Source: DATAVB01 sp040414495 (GTDB lineage: Bacteria; Actinomycetota; Actinomycetes; Mycobacteriales; QHCD01). Taken from it: DNA of 31,817 nt. The notes under the pieces are model-generated. The model had not been told where the DNA came from. It saw nothing but the letters and a program-made list of their open reading frames with translations, and searched no databases. Below, in pieces: positions 1 through 7,487 of the stretch (the stretch's first letter is position 1; every line of letters starts with the position of its first letter). The stretch is from contig JBEDUI010000070.1 of the NCBI GenBank assembly GCA_040414495.1, positions 1-31,817 on the forward strand, written 5' to 3'. Both the position numbers and the translations under genes were made by a program.

Positions 1-590
1 GCCGCGGTGACCGCCGCTGTACGGTCCGAGACGCCCAATTTCCCGAACGTCCGCAGCAAATGCGTTTTCACCGTCGCCTCGCTGACGAACAATTCCCGGC
101 CGATTTCCGCATTCGTCCGACCCGCACCGACGAGGCGCAGCACCTCAATTTCGCGCGGGGTCAGGTCGACCGGCGAACGCATCCGGGACATCAGCCGCGC
201 CGCGACCGCCGGGGCGAGCACCGTTTTCCCGCGCGCCGCCTCCCGAATCGCCCCGGCCAGTTCACTCCGACCGGCGTCCTTCAACAGATATCCGGTAGCT
301 CCGGCCTCCACCGCCCGCAGAATGTCCGCGTCATTCTCGTACGTGGTGAGCACGACCACCCGGCAGCTCAGGTCCCGGGCCAGCAGGTCCCGCGTCGCCT
401 GTACTCCGTCGCCGTCCGGCATCCGCAAATCCATCAGCACCACGTCCGGCTCGTACGCCCGTGCCATCGCGACCGCATCCGCCGCCGACCCGGCGTCGCC
501 CACAACCTCGATGTCGTCCTCCACGCTCAGAATGCCGCGCAGGCCCTCCCGTACGACCGGGTGATCGTCCACGAGCAGTACCCGGATCAC
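1..590 (-). CDS. NarL/LuxR-family DNA-binding response regulator (C-terminus cut by window edge)
   Basis: This is the cytoplasmic response regulator of a two-component system, activated by phosphotransfer from the adjacent kinase. The N-terminal receiver domain shows the acidic pair in VLLVDDHPVV (D8, D9), the phospho-acceptor in VVLMDLRMPDG (about D54) and the conserved Lys in GYLLKD (about K104). A LuxR-type helix-turn-helix follows (LTPREIEVLRLV, then VSEATVKTHL) at about residues 143-195. The GTG start at 590 overlaps the kinase TGA stop in a GTGA arrangement, so the two are translationally coupled. About 196 codons are visible. The family is usually 205-225 residues, so only the last few residues are missing. 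The regulated genes cannot be told from this window. Confidence 0.93.
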   Translation of the reverse strand, partial: MIRVLLVDDHPVVREGLRGILSVEDDIEVVGDAGSAADAVAMARAYEPDVVLMDLRMPDGDGVQATRDLLARDLSCRVVVLTTYENDADILRAVEAGATGYLLKDAGRSELAGAIREAARGKTVLAPAVAARLMSRMRSPVDLTPREIEVLRLVGAGRTNAEIGRELFVSEATVKTHLLRTFGKLGVSDRTAAVTA

Positions 591-1696
591 GCCGGCACCT
601 CCACTGTGAGCACGGTGCCGGAACCCGGCGCACTACGGATGGCCAGGTGGCCGCCGGCGTGCGTGACCCGCTCACGCATGCCGGCCAGACCGAAGCCCGC
701 CGCGGCGGTCGGGTCAAAGCCGGCGCCGTCGTCCGAAATCTCCAACCGGATCCCGCCTGGCAGGTACTGCAGGTGAACCGCCGCCCGCGCCGCGTCCGCA
801 TGCCGCCGTACGTTCGTCAACGCCTCCTGCGCGCACCGCAGCACGATCACCTCCGTACCCGCGGGCAGCCCCCGCGGCTCGCCGGTCACCTCCAACGACG
901 TCGCCACACCGGTCTCCTCGCCGAGCCGGTCGACCAGCCGGCGCAGCGCATCCGGCAACGAGGAACCGGCCAGCTCCGTCGGAGGCTGAGCCGCTACGAG
1001 GGCGCGCGCCTCGACGAGGTTCTCCCGGGCGGCGCGCGCCGCGTGCTCCCGGTGCACCTGTGCCTCCGCCGGCGGAGCCGATTCGGCCGCCTCCAACAAC
1101 ATGAGAATGCTGGTGAAACCTTGCGCCAGCGTGTCGTGGATTTCCATGGCCAGCCGCTGCCGCTCGGCGAGCATCCCCGCCTGCCGCTCCGACTCGGCCA
1201 GCTCCGCGCGGGTCGCGACGAGTTGCGCGATGAGATCAGCGCGCTCGCGGCTCTGCTGGATGATCCGCTGGATCCACCAGCTGAACTGCCCGCCAAAAGC
1301 CACGCACAGCGCCACTACGCCGACGACCGCCAGAACACCAAAGCTCGGCGCGTTGACCGCCTCGACGACCGGCACCACGTTGAACAGTGCCAGCGCGAGC
1401 ATGCCGCAGCCGATTGGCAGCAACATGAACGACTGCGGGACCAGCGCGAACAGCACCACCGAACTGGTGACCGTACCCACCTGCGCGGTCACCAACAGGC
1501 CCAGCACGCCAAGCTGATAGCAGACGGTTCGGGCCGGCACCGGGCTTTCCCGCTGAGCCCGGCGCCCGACCAGGCCGTACCAGGGGACGAGCGCGCACAG
1601 CGCGGCGATCGATACGACGCGCCCGATGCCCGCGCCCGTACCACACACCGCGGCGACCGACCCGGCCAGCACAACCCCGTAATACGCGTCGCGCAT
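587..1696 (-). CDS. Two-component sensor histidine kinase (HisKA_3 / NarL-partner type)
   Basis: This is a membrane sensor kinase that phosphorylates the coupled response regulator. The N-terminal half carries about five hydrophobic segments (for example YYGVVLAGSVAAVCGTGAGI and the stretch ending CVAFGGQFSWW) with little extracellular sequence. It is followed by a short coiled region, the HisKA_3 phospho-acceptor box MEIHDTLAQGFTS (His about residue 187) and an HATPase_c domain with an N-box (EALTNVRRHA) and G-boxes (ISDDGAGFDP, GFGLAGMRERV). I chose the ATG at 1696 because a GGGGGG Shine-Dalgarno lies five bases upstream and the first membrane segment starts just after it. An in-frame ATG at 1765 would add 23 polar residues and has no ribosome site. 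The signal sensed is unknown. Confidence 0.92.
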   Translation of the reverse strand: MRDAYYGVVLAGSVAAVCGTGAGIGRVVSIAALCALVPWYGLVGRRAQRESPVPARTVCYQLGVLGLLVTAQVGTVTSSVVLFALVPQSFMLLPIGCGMLALALFNVVPVVEAVNAPSFGVLAVVGVVALCVAFGGQFSWWIQRIIQQSRERADLIAQLVATRAELAESERQAGMLAERQRLAMEIHDTLAQGFTSILMLLEAAESAPPAEAQVHREHAARAARENLVEARALVAAQPPTELAGSSLPDALRRLVDRLGEETGVATSLEVTGEPRGLPAGTEVIVLRCAQEALTNVRRHADAARAAVHLQYLPGGIRLEISDDGAGFDPTAAAGFGLAGMRERVTHAGGHLAIRSAPGSGTVLTVEVPA

Positions 1697-1775
1697 GATT
1701 GCCCCCCGTTGCCAGGCATGCTCGTTCGACACGTGGGGCAGGGTCTGCGACACGCGGACAAGCATGCCGTACGGA

Positions 1776-2225
1776 TCAACCCGCGCGGCGCTCCCGGTAC
1801 GCGGCGGCCAGCGCGTGCACCGCCCCCCGAGCCTCGACTTCGATCTTCTCCCCCTCGGCCAACGCGATGGTCACCTGCTGCCAGCTGCGCCCAGGGGCCA
1901 CGGTGATGTCCGTGATGCGGTCCAGCGAAACCTGACCGACGTGCTCGCCGACCCGGTCCAGCATCGGGTCCGCGCGCCAGACGTGCAGCGCATCGGCCGT
2001 AATGCCGAGGATCATCGCCGCGTCCAGCGGTACGTCGGTGCGTTCGGTAATGCGCTGCGCGGCGGCCCGCGCCGCCGGCCGGGCGATGAGGTAATTGCCC
2101 AACGGGGAAAGCATTCGGGCCGGGCTGAGCACGGTATCGACCCGGGCGTATACGGCGGCGCGCAATTCCTGGCCGAGCTCGGCGGACAGCGCGGGAACCA
2201 GTTCGTCGTCCTTGAGATGTCTCAT
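1776..2225 (-). CDS. Hypothetical protein, possibly PH-like fold
   Basis: I do not recognise this 149-residue protein. The N-terminus MRHLKDDELVPALSAELG is charged and helical; there is no signal peptide. The C-terminal half (SLDRITDITVAPGRSWQQVTIALAEGEKIEVEA) alternates short strands and resembles small bacterial PH-like domains, which is a weak fold impression only. The frame is open much further upstream, to 2474, but that extension has poor protein character and overlaps a repeated non-coding region. The ATG at 2225 is preferred because the repeat copy at 3028-3137 preserves this initiation position as GTG. It sits upstream of the sensor kinase on the same strand with an 80-base gap, so co-transcription is possible. 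Confidence 0.6.
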   Translation of the reverse strand: MRHLKDDELVPALSAELGQELRAAVYARVDTVLSPARMLSPLGNYLIARPAARAAAQRITERTDVPLDAAMILGITADALHVWRADPMLDRVGEHVGQVSLDRITDITVAPGRSWQQVTIALAEGEKIEVEARGAVHALAAAYRERRAG

Positions 2226-2303
2226 GCCCAAAGCATCGCTGCCGGCGCGGCCATCCGCAGTCGACCGGTCGTTGACGCCCGCGTCAACCGATCGACTGAC
2301 GGC
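2193..2303. repeat. Direct repeat, copy 1 (about 110 bp)
   Basis: This stretch is repeated at 3028-3137 with roughly 11 substitutions and one single-base deletion, in the same orientation. On the minus strand it spans the upstream region and the first eleven codons of the gene ending at 1776. It contains a perfect palindrome, GTTGACGC-CC-GCGTCAAC, at 2271-2288. Confidence 0.85.
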
Positions 2304-2474
2304 AAGGCAACGGTACGACCCGGGTCGAGCGCTCGGCCAGGCACCACTGAAGATGCCGAGTCTGTCCTGTGTGGACAGTCCAGGGCGAGCCGGGCGGAAC
2401 ATGAATGCCCGTTGCAGCCGGACCTGAATGCCGACCGCGGTGCGTATTGAGCTGATTTTCTCCGGACCAACCAC
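2226..2474. other. 249-bp intergenic stretch between the two small unknown genes
   Basis: It holds most of repeat copy 1 with its palindrome. It also holds a small hairpin at 2362-2378 (CTGTCC / GGACAG, 5-nt loop) that could mark the end of the 2475-3005 transcript. It has no T-run. Nothing else recognisable was found. Confidence 0.5.
2271..2288. promoter_or_regulatory. Candidate operator palindrome upstream of the 1776-2225 gene
   Basis: This is a perfect 18-bp inverted repeat with 8-bp arms (GTTGACGC / GCGTCAAC) and a 2-bp spacer, about 46 bases upstream of the ATG at 2225. The equivalent site in the duplicated copy (3105-3122) keeps all but one position. Its size and symmetry suit a dimeric repressor. 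No clear -10 box was found beside it, so its exact role is open. Confidence 0.4.
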
Positions 2475-3005
2475 CTAGGGCCACCAGGCGAAGATGCTGA
2501 ACACCACACTGACGAGAGTGAGGATCACCCCAGGCGCGCCCGCACCGAAACCGATCACCATGGCCTGCCCGATGGCTACGTCGGTCTGATCGACCCCGCC
2601 ATGCCAGGTCAGCCGCGCATCGACGCCGGGGATCGTGCGCCAGGGAGAATATGCGGCCAGCGTGCCATGGGCCTCGGCGATCCTCAGGCCGTCGCGCATC
2701 AGTCGGGACGTGCGCAGCCCGGTCGGCTGGAGCTCATAGCTTCGGCCAACCGCAGCAGCACGCCGGATGTGCGATGCTCGGCGTAACTGCCAGCGGCCGG
2801 GCTGGGACAGCGAAACACGCTGCCCGTTCACCGCCATGGCGCCATGCTCGCCCCGGTTGGGAGCGATTCTGACGGTCAGCTGCTCGCCTACCGACACCTC
2901 GACAACTCTGGTTGGCCAACGGTCGTGCCGGAGTTGGATCGGCCCGAACGGGCCATCCAGCGTCCGTACCAGCACACGTTTCTTACGGCGATTGTCACGG
3001 GACAC
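2475..3005 (-). CDS. Hypothetical protein with one C-terminal membrane anchor
   Basis: This is an unrecognised 176-residue protein. It begins with a basic segment (RDNRRKKRVLVR) and continues with a mostly polar, beta-rich body. It ends in one strong hydrophobic helix (VILTLVSVVFSIFAWW) at the extreme C-terminus, so it would be a tail-anchored membrane protein facing the cytoplasm. The start is GTG at 3005, with GGGAA nine bases upstream. A degenerate duplicate of the neighbouring gene's start runs into this start and stops inside it, so translation may be coupled to that mini-ORF. The gene lies between two copies of a 110-bp direct repeat and could be an insertion between them. Confidence 0.6.
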   Translation of the reverse strand: MSRDNRRKKRVLVRTLDGPFGPIQLRHDRWPTRVVEVSVGEQLTVRIAPNRGEHGAMAVNGQRVSLSQPGRWQLRRASHIRRAAAVGRSYELQPTGLRTSRLMRDGLRIAEAHGTLAAYSPWRTIPGVDARLTWHGGVDQTDVAIGQAMVIGFGAGAPGVILTLVSVVFSIFAWWP

Positions 3006-3060
3006 AGTCGGTTCCCATCGTCGGCGTGGGAACCAGTTCGTCGTCCTTGCGATGTCTCAC
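2995..3060 (-). pseudogene. Truncated duplicate of the start of the 1776-2225 gene
   Basis: Reading from GTG at 3060, the first eleven codons give VRHRKDDELVP, nearly identical to MRHLKDDELVP at the start of the gene at 2225. After that point the similarity ends, and the frame runs ten more codons to a TGA at 2995-2997, inside the next gene (start 3005). It is best read as a 5' gene fragment left by duplication. It may survive as a 21-codon leader ORF that overlaps and couples to the 2475-3005 gene. Confidence 0.5.
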
Positions 3061-3137
3061 GCAGAAAGCATTTCTGCCGGCGCGGCCATCCGCATCGACT
3101 GGTCGTTGACGCCCGCGTCCACCGATCGACTTACGGC
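3028..3137. repeat. Direct repeat, copy 2 (about 110 bp)
   Basis: This is the partner of 2193-2303, about 834 bp away. It ends three bases short of the stop codon of the efflux pump (3140). It contains the near-palindrome GTTGACGCCCGCGTCCAC at 3105-3122, one mismatch from copy 1. It therefore supplies the whole upstream region of the 2475-3005 gene. Confidence 0.85.
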
Positions 3138-3139
3138 CG

Positions 3140-4651
3140 TCAAGAGACCGATGCGGATTCGGTCGGTGGAGCCGCCCGCGTGTGCGCCGATCGTGGCAGC
3201 AGCAGGCTGACCAGGGCGATAGCCACGCCTAGTCCGGCCGCCACGAGAAATACCAGGTCGTAGCCCGCGGCGAGGGCCACCGGAACTTTCCCGTTGCCGT
3301 GCGGCGCGGATCTGGTGCCGGCGATCGTCGTGAGCGCCGCCAGGCCGATCGACCCGCCGACCTGATTCGCGGTAGCGGCGAGGCCACCAACAATCCCGGC
3401 GTCGCCATCGGGAACATTTGCGGTCGCCGCGGCCATGAGGGTCGGGAACGTCAGCCCGATCCCGACCGCGATAAGCAATGTCGGCCCGAACACGCTGGCG
3501 AAATAGCTACTGTTGGCCTGAGCCTGGGCGAGCCAGCCGAACCCGATCAGAAAACCCGTACAACCCGCCAACACCAACGGGCGTACGCCAACTCGCGGCA
3601 GCAGGACGGCGGCTCGGCGCGCAATTAACAGGAATGTCACCGCCGCGGGTGTCTGCCCGAGCCCAGCGCGAAACGCGCTATAACCCAGGACGTTCTGCAG
3701 GAACAACGAGGTGAAATAGAACATCGCGATGGCAATCGCGCCGAACAGCAGCAACATGCCGTCGCCGACCGCGACTCTCCGGATCCTGAACAGTCGCAGC
3801 GGCAGCATCGCCTGTGTGGCGAAACGCGCCTGGATCACGACGAACACGACGAGCAGGAGCACGCCCGCGACCACGGGAGCGACGACCAGTACGGACGTCC
3901 ACCCATGATCGGTGCCTTGCATAATCCCGAAAATCAATGCGGCCAAGCCCGCCGTCGCGGTGACCGCGCCGCTGACGTCGAGCGACACTCGCCGGCTTGG
4001 ACGCGCGTCGGCCAAAGACGTCATGGCCGTGAGGATCAGCACCGCGCCGATCGGCGCGTTGATCAGGAATACCCACCGCCACGACAGCCCAGTGGTCAGG
4101 GCGCCACCCGCGACCGCGCCGGCCATGCCGCCGACACCGCCGGCGGCGGACCATGCACCGAACGCGCGGGCCCGCGCGTGCACGTCGATGAAGCTGGTGT
4201 TGATCACGGCCAATGTCGCCGGGGCAAGCATGGCGGCTCCCATGCCCTGCGCGACCCGGGTCGCCACCAGCACCTCCGGAGCCGTGGCCAGGCCGCCCAA
4301 CAAACTCGAGGCGGAAAACAGGAACAGCCCGGCGCTCAGCATGCGCCGATGGCCGAACAGGTCAGCGGCACTCCCACCCAGCAGCATGAACCCGGCGAAC
4401 GTCAGTACGTAACCATTCACCACCCAGGCCAGCCCGGTGACCGAAAAGCCAAGGTCCCGCTGGATCGAGGGCAGGGCAACATTCACGATCGACGCGTCCA
4501 GAATCACCATGAATTGGCAGGCGCACACCAGCGGCAGGATCACCCAGGCGGGGCCGGTCCGTACTTTCGTATCTCCGCGGACCAGCTGATCCGCTCGCCA
4601 CAAGCGTTTCCTGGATGAGGAATCGGCGCTTTCCCTTAGTGGGTGCTGCAT
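3140..4651 (-). CDS. MFS drug efflux transporter, DHA2 (EmrB/QacA-like) family
   Basis: This is a proton-coupled multidrug exporter in the cytoplasmic membrane. It has 503 residues, the usual length for the 14-helix DHA2 branch. Family hallmarks are LDASIVNVALPSIQRDLG in helix 1, WVVNGYVLTFAG in helix 2, and the motif-A loop GGSAADLFGHRRM between helices 2 and 3. A polar N-terminal tail of about 33 residues precedes the first helix. The ATG at 4651 overlaps the last 16 bases of the upstream reductase gene, so the two are co-translated. Together with the divergent MarR gene, this looks like a repressor-controlled detoxification unit. The substrate is unknown. Confidence 0.93.
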   Translation of the reverse strand: MQHPLRESADSSSRKRLWRADQLVRGDTKVRTGPAWVILPLVCACQFMVILDASIVNVALPSIQRDLGFSVTGLAWVVNGYVLTFAGFMLLGGSAADLFGHRRMLSAGLFLFSASSLLGGLATAPEVLVATRVAQGMGAAMLAPATLAVINTSFIDVHARARAFGAWSAAGGVGGMAGAVAGGALTTGLSWRWVFLINAPIGAVLILTAMTSLADARPSRRVSLDVSGAVTATAGLAALIFGIMQGTDHGWTSVLVVAPVVAGVLLLVVFVVIQARFATQAMLPLRLFRIRRVAVGDGMLLLFGAIAIAMFYFTSLFLQNVLGYSAFRAGLGQTPAAVTFLLIARRAAVLLPRVGVRPLVLAGCTGFLIGFGWLAQAQANSSYFASVFGPTLLIAVGIGLTFPTLMAAATANVPDGDAGIVGGLAATANQVGGSIGLAALTTIAGTRSAPHGNGKVPVALAAGYDLVFLVAAGLGVAIALVSLLLPRSAHTRAAPPTESASVS

Positions 4652-5739
4652 TTCTCGAGACCTCCCGAGACGTCACGGAGTGTCGGGTAGTCGGTGTAGC
4701 CGCGGTGGCCGCCGCCGTAATACGAGGCGGGGTCCGGCGTGTTGTACGGGCCGCCGGCGGCGAGGCGGGCGGGCAGGTCGGGATTGGCCAGGAACAGCTC
4801 TCCGAAGGCGATCAGGTCGGCGGTGCCGTCTTCGATGAGTTCCAGCGCTGCCGGGCCGATCGGCCCGGGCTGGGCGTGCGGGTTGAGGATGAATGGGCCG
4901 GGCCAGTACTTGCGCAGCCGGCCGGTCAGGTCGCGGTCCGAACCCTCCATCAGGTGCAGATAGCCCAGCCCCAGCGCGCCCAGCCGGGCAACCAGCGCGC
5001 CGTACATCTCCTCCAGGTCGCCCTCGACAATGTCGTTGAACGGGTTGCCGGGCGAGACGCGGAATCCGACCTTCTCCGCACCGACCGTCTCGGCCACCGC
5101 GGTCGCCACCTCGATGGCGAAGCGGATCCGCCCCTGGATCGACCCGCCCCACCCATCGGTACGGCGGTTGGTGTTAGTTGCGATGAACTGATGAATCAGG
5201 TATCCGTTCCCGCCGTGCAGTTCCACCCCGTCGAACCCGGCGGCGATGGCGTTGCGTGCCGCCTCGGCGAAGTCGTCGATTGTCTGCGCGATCGCGGACC
5301 CGGTCAGTTCCTTCGGCGTGACGAAATCCTTGGGGCCGTTATGGGTGAACACTTGCCCGCTGGCCGCCACCGCGGACGGAGCGACCGGGTGCAGGCCATC
5401 CGGCAACAGGCTGGGATGGCCGATTCGGCCGGTATGCAGCAGTTGCGCGTAGATCAGCCCACCGGCGCCGTGCACGGCGGTCGTCACCGTTCCCCAGGCC
5501 GCGACCTGTTCGGCGGTGTGCAGGCCAGGCGTGTCGGGGTAGCCCTGGCCGAGCGGCGACGGCTGGGTGCCCTCGGTGATGATCAGGCCGGCGCTGGCGC
5601 GTTGCGCGTAGTACTCCGCGGTCAGGCCAGTCGGGCTGGCCCCAGGCCCGTAGGCACGACTGCGGGTCATCGGCGCCATCACAATGCGGTTGGCTAGGCG
5701 CTTGCCGGCTAGCTCGTACGTGTCGAATGCGGTTGGCAT
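4636..5739 (-). CDS. Old Yellow Enzyme-family flavin reductase (NADH:flavin oxidoreductase / ene-reductase)
   Basis: This is an FMN-dependent TIM-barrel enzyme that reduces activated C=C bonds or nitro groups of xenobiotics with NAD(P)H. Its 367 residues match the family. Visible motifs are NRIVMAPMTRSRA near the N-terminus, GLIITEGTQPSPLGQGYP, GGLIYAQLLHTGRIG, and the barrel motif FDGVELHGGNGYLIHQF. I chose the ATG at 5739, with GAGGA about eight bases upstream, over the ATG at 5781, because the latter would place the operator inside the gene. It is the first gene of an operon with the efflux pump. Its promoter lies in the 78-bp gap shared with the MarR gene. Most MarR-OYE pairs respond to electrophiles such as quinones; that is family knowledge, not visible here. 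Confidence 0.93.
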   Translation of the reverse strand: MPTAFDTYELAGKRLANRIVMAPMTRSRAYGPGASPTGLTAEYYAQRASAGLIITEGTQPSPLGQGYPDTPGLHTAEQVAAWGTVTTAVHGAGGLIYAQLLHTGRIGHPSLLPDGLHPVAPSAVAASGQVFTHNGPKDFVTPKELTGSAIAQTIDDFAEAARNAIAAGFDGVELHGGNGYLIHQFIATNTNRRTDGWGGSIQGRIRFAIEVATAVAETVGAEKVGFRVSPGNPFNDIVEGDLEEMYGALVARLGALGLGYLHLMEGSDRDLTGRLRKYWPGPFILNPHAQPGPIGPAALELIEDGTADLIAFGELFLANPDLPARLAAGGPYNTPDPASYYGGGHRGYTDYPTLRDVSGGLEKCSTH

Positions 5740-5764
5740 GGTCAGCGTCCTCGACGTCGCGGTA

Positions 5765-5804
5765 GGATTAGTTATGCACATAATGTTATGCGCATAACTA
5801 ATCC
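5765..5804. promoter_or_regulatory. Double palindromic MarR-type operator
   Basis: This lies between the divergent reductase and MarR starts. A perfect inverted repeat GGATTAGTTATGC / GCATAACTAATCC (5765-5777 and 5792-5804) encloses two phased copies of TTATGCNCATAA, at 5772-5783 and 5786-5797. The second copy is a perfect palindrome. The copies are 14 bp apart centre to centre. It is very AT-rich for this genome. The position suits repression of both directions by the adjacent MarR protein. Confidence 0.75.
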
Positions 5805-5817
5805 GTCAAGGAGAGCC

Positions 5818-6297
5818 ATGGATTTCGAACGCGCCGATGCCATCAACCAGGCAATCCGTCTGCTGAGCCTGCGACACCGGGCCAGAGCCGCTGGATTGTT
5901 AGCGCCGCTCGGCCTGCACCCGGGGCAGGAGGCGCTGCTGCTCGAACTCGACCGGTCCGGTCCGACGATTCAGGCGCAGCTCGGCGACGCGCTCGGCTGC
6001 GAGCCACCCAGCGTCACACTCATGACCCGAAAACTCGAAGCTTCCGGCCATATCCGTCGCACGCAAGCTGCCTCGGACAAGCGCGCCACCGTCGTCGAAC
6101 TCACTGAGCGCGGCGAGGCCCTGACCAAGCAGGTCAAGAAGGTCTGGCGCGCCTTGGCGGAGGAGACAGTGGCCGGCCTGCCCGCCGAAACGGTTGCCGA
6201 ACTACCCAACGTTCTGAACACCCTGACCAGCAATGTAGATACCAGGCGCTCCGGTGCCCGCGCGGCTACCGGGAAGGTGGATAAGGCGCCGCGTTGA
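5818..6297 (+). CDS. MarR-family transcriptional regulator
   Basis: This is a winged-helix dimeric regulator of 159 residues. The DNA-binding core covers about residues 30-100: GLHPGQEALLLELDRSGP, then the recognition region CEPPSVTLMTRKLEASG and the wing HIRRTQAASDKRATVVELTERG. The ATG at 5818 has AAGGAG nine bases upstream. An upstream ATG at 5788 lies inside the operator and has no ribosome site. Transcribed divergently from the reductase-efflux operon, it very likely represses that operon and itself through the palindromes at 5765-5804. No redox cysteine is obvious, which argues for ligand sensing over thiol oxidation. Confidence 0.92.
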   Translation: MDFERADAINQAIRLLSLRHRARAAGLLAPLGLHPGQEALLLELDRSGPTIQAQLGDALGCEPPSVTLMTRKLEASGHIRRTQAASDKRATVVELTERGEALTKQVKKVWRALAEETVAGLPAETVAELPNVLNTLTSNVDTRRSGARAATGKVDKAPR

Positions 6298-6339
6298 GCA
6301 ACGCTGGTTGGTGATTCGGTGACGTTGATTGTCGCGCCG

Positions 6340-6603
6340 CTAGCTGCCCGAGACGTACAGCTCCCACTCCGCGATGCCGAACGGCTCGCACCAAGCGCCC
6401 GTTGTACCGTCGCGAACGATGTTCGCCTCTGCCTCGCATTCGTCGTAGGTGCCAAATATCTCCCCGGTAGCGCCCGCGGGGCGCACGACAGAGGCAGCGT
6501 ACTGCGATACCGGCGCGGCGTTAGCTATTTCCGGCGCCGCGAGCAGAATGCCCGCGGTGGCCACCGACAGCAATCCGACCTTAGCCAGCGCGCTCTTCAT
6601 CAT
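6340..6603 (-). CDS. Small secreted protein with signal peptide
   Basis: This 87-residue protein has a typical Sec signal: MMKSALAK, a hydrophobic core (VGLLSVATAGILLAAP) and an AXA-type cleavage site near EIANAA. The mature part is only about 57 residues and has two cysteines (YDECEAEA and WCEPFG), enough for one disulfide after export. Small extracellular proteins of this kind are common in actinomycetes, usually without known function. A second ATG at 6600 is equally possible. The gene is convergent with the MarR gene and divergent from the DUF4937-like gene. Confidence 0.65.
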   Translation of the reverse strand: MMKSALAKVGLLSVATAGILLAAPEIANAAPVSQYAASVVRPAGATGEIFGTYDECEAEANIVRDGTTGAWCEPFGIAEWELYVSGS

Positions 6604-6656
6604 TTGAGTCCAATCGAGTTCGTCAATGAGTTGATCACTGGTCCTCTGTGTCGACG

Positions 6657-6675
6657 ACCGATCAGATTGATCGGT
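6657..6675. promoter_or_regulatory. Candidate operator between divergent genes
   Basis: ACCGATC / GATCGGT arms with a 5-bp spacer form a 19-bp inverted repeat, flanked on both sides by GTCGAC (6650-6655 and 6686-6691). It lies in the 183-bp gap between the secreted-protein gene and the gene starting at 6787. It is a plausible dimer site, but no regulator is encoded next to it. Confidence 0.3.
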
Positions 6676-6786
6676 TTCACACCAGTCGACCGTATTTCCC
6701 CGCCCTGTGGTCCCCAGGAACAAGGCACGACGGCCTATTTGTTTCACGCGGGAAAGCCAGCCGGGATCGGGCGTTATTGTGTCTCC

Positions 6787-7398
6787 GTGTTGATCAAGTG
6801 GGTCAAATGTCACGCACTGGACGTCGGTTCCTTTGGACGGGCACAACTGGCCTGGTCTGAACTGTCGGGCCTTCCCGGTTTCCTGGGGCAGTGCGGCGGA
6901 TGGAGCCGCCGTGAGTCTGGTGTGGCACACCTCTTTGCGCGGTGGCGCAACCAACGTGACCATCAGAGGTTCCTCGCCGGAGCGCACGACCGTCTCGCGG
7001 CCGATCAGGTGGGGACCTACGACGCGATCGAGGTCCGCCTCTGGGAGCACCGCTTGGATATCGGCGTCGGATTTCCCTCCGACTTCTCCGCCGGATCAGT
7101 GGTACGTCTGGCACACTGCCAGGTCAAGGCCGGCCGCGGGGAACACTTTGTCCGCGCGCAGGCGGAGGTGTGGAATCCGGGCATGCAAGCAGCGCCCGGC
7201 ATGCGGGGCGGAGTGTTCGCCGCACGCGGCCAGACCGAGTTCCTGGTGCTCTCGCTGTGGAAATCGATGGCCGATCACGAGCGCTACCGCGCGGACCACT
7301 TTCCCGATCTACGCCGCGAAGCGCGAGCGGCCGACGATCTCGATGACATCACCGGAGATCTGCTCGAACTCGAACCCGCATGGACCGTCGCCGCCTAA
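6787..7398 (+). CDS. DUF4937 (YdbC-like) domain protein
   Basis: This 203-residue cytoplasmic protein starts MLIKWVKCHALD (GTG then TTG codons) and continues with WSELSGLPGFLGQCGGWSR. This is the pattern of the DUF4937/YdbC family, as I recall it. The second half (FLVLSLWKSMADHERYRADHFPDLRREA) looks like an antibiotic-biosynthesis-monooxygenase-type dimeric ferredoxin-like fold, where a similar 'W.s...h..y' motif recurs. The protein may therefore be two related halves. The reading frame is open upstream to 6319, but that part has no protein character and overlaps the secreted-protein gene. Function is unknown. Confidence 0.72.
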   Translation: MLIKWVKCHALDVGSFGRAQLAWSELSGLPGFLGQCGGWSRRESGVAHLFARWRNQRDHQRFLAGAHDRLAADQVGTYDAIEVRLWEHRLDIGVGFPSDFSAGSVVRLAHCQVKAGRGEHFVRAQAEVWNPGMQAAPGMRGGVFAARGQTEFLVLSLWKSMADHERYRADHFPDLRREARAADDLDDITGDLLELEPAWTVAA

Positions 7399-7487
7399 TT
7401 GCAAGGTTTGACCGAGTACGCGGCACACGCGCTGGATCAGCGCGGACACGGTGACGTGGCTGTCCCTTGTAGACTGTGGAGGTTTTT

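Noticed and set aside
461..1906. 481-codon open frame antisense to the sensor kinase
   Set aside because: Arg/Pro/His-rich composition typical of a shadow; the kinase on the other strand has all its motifs.
4615..5697. 360-codon open frame antisense to the flavin reductase
   Set aside because: Shadow of the real gene, with no domain and no ribosome site.
6291..6304. GCGTTG/CAACGC inverted repeat after the MarR gene as a terminator
   Set aside because: The arms are separated by only two bases, too few for a hairpin loop, and the repeat overlaps the stop codon.
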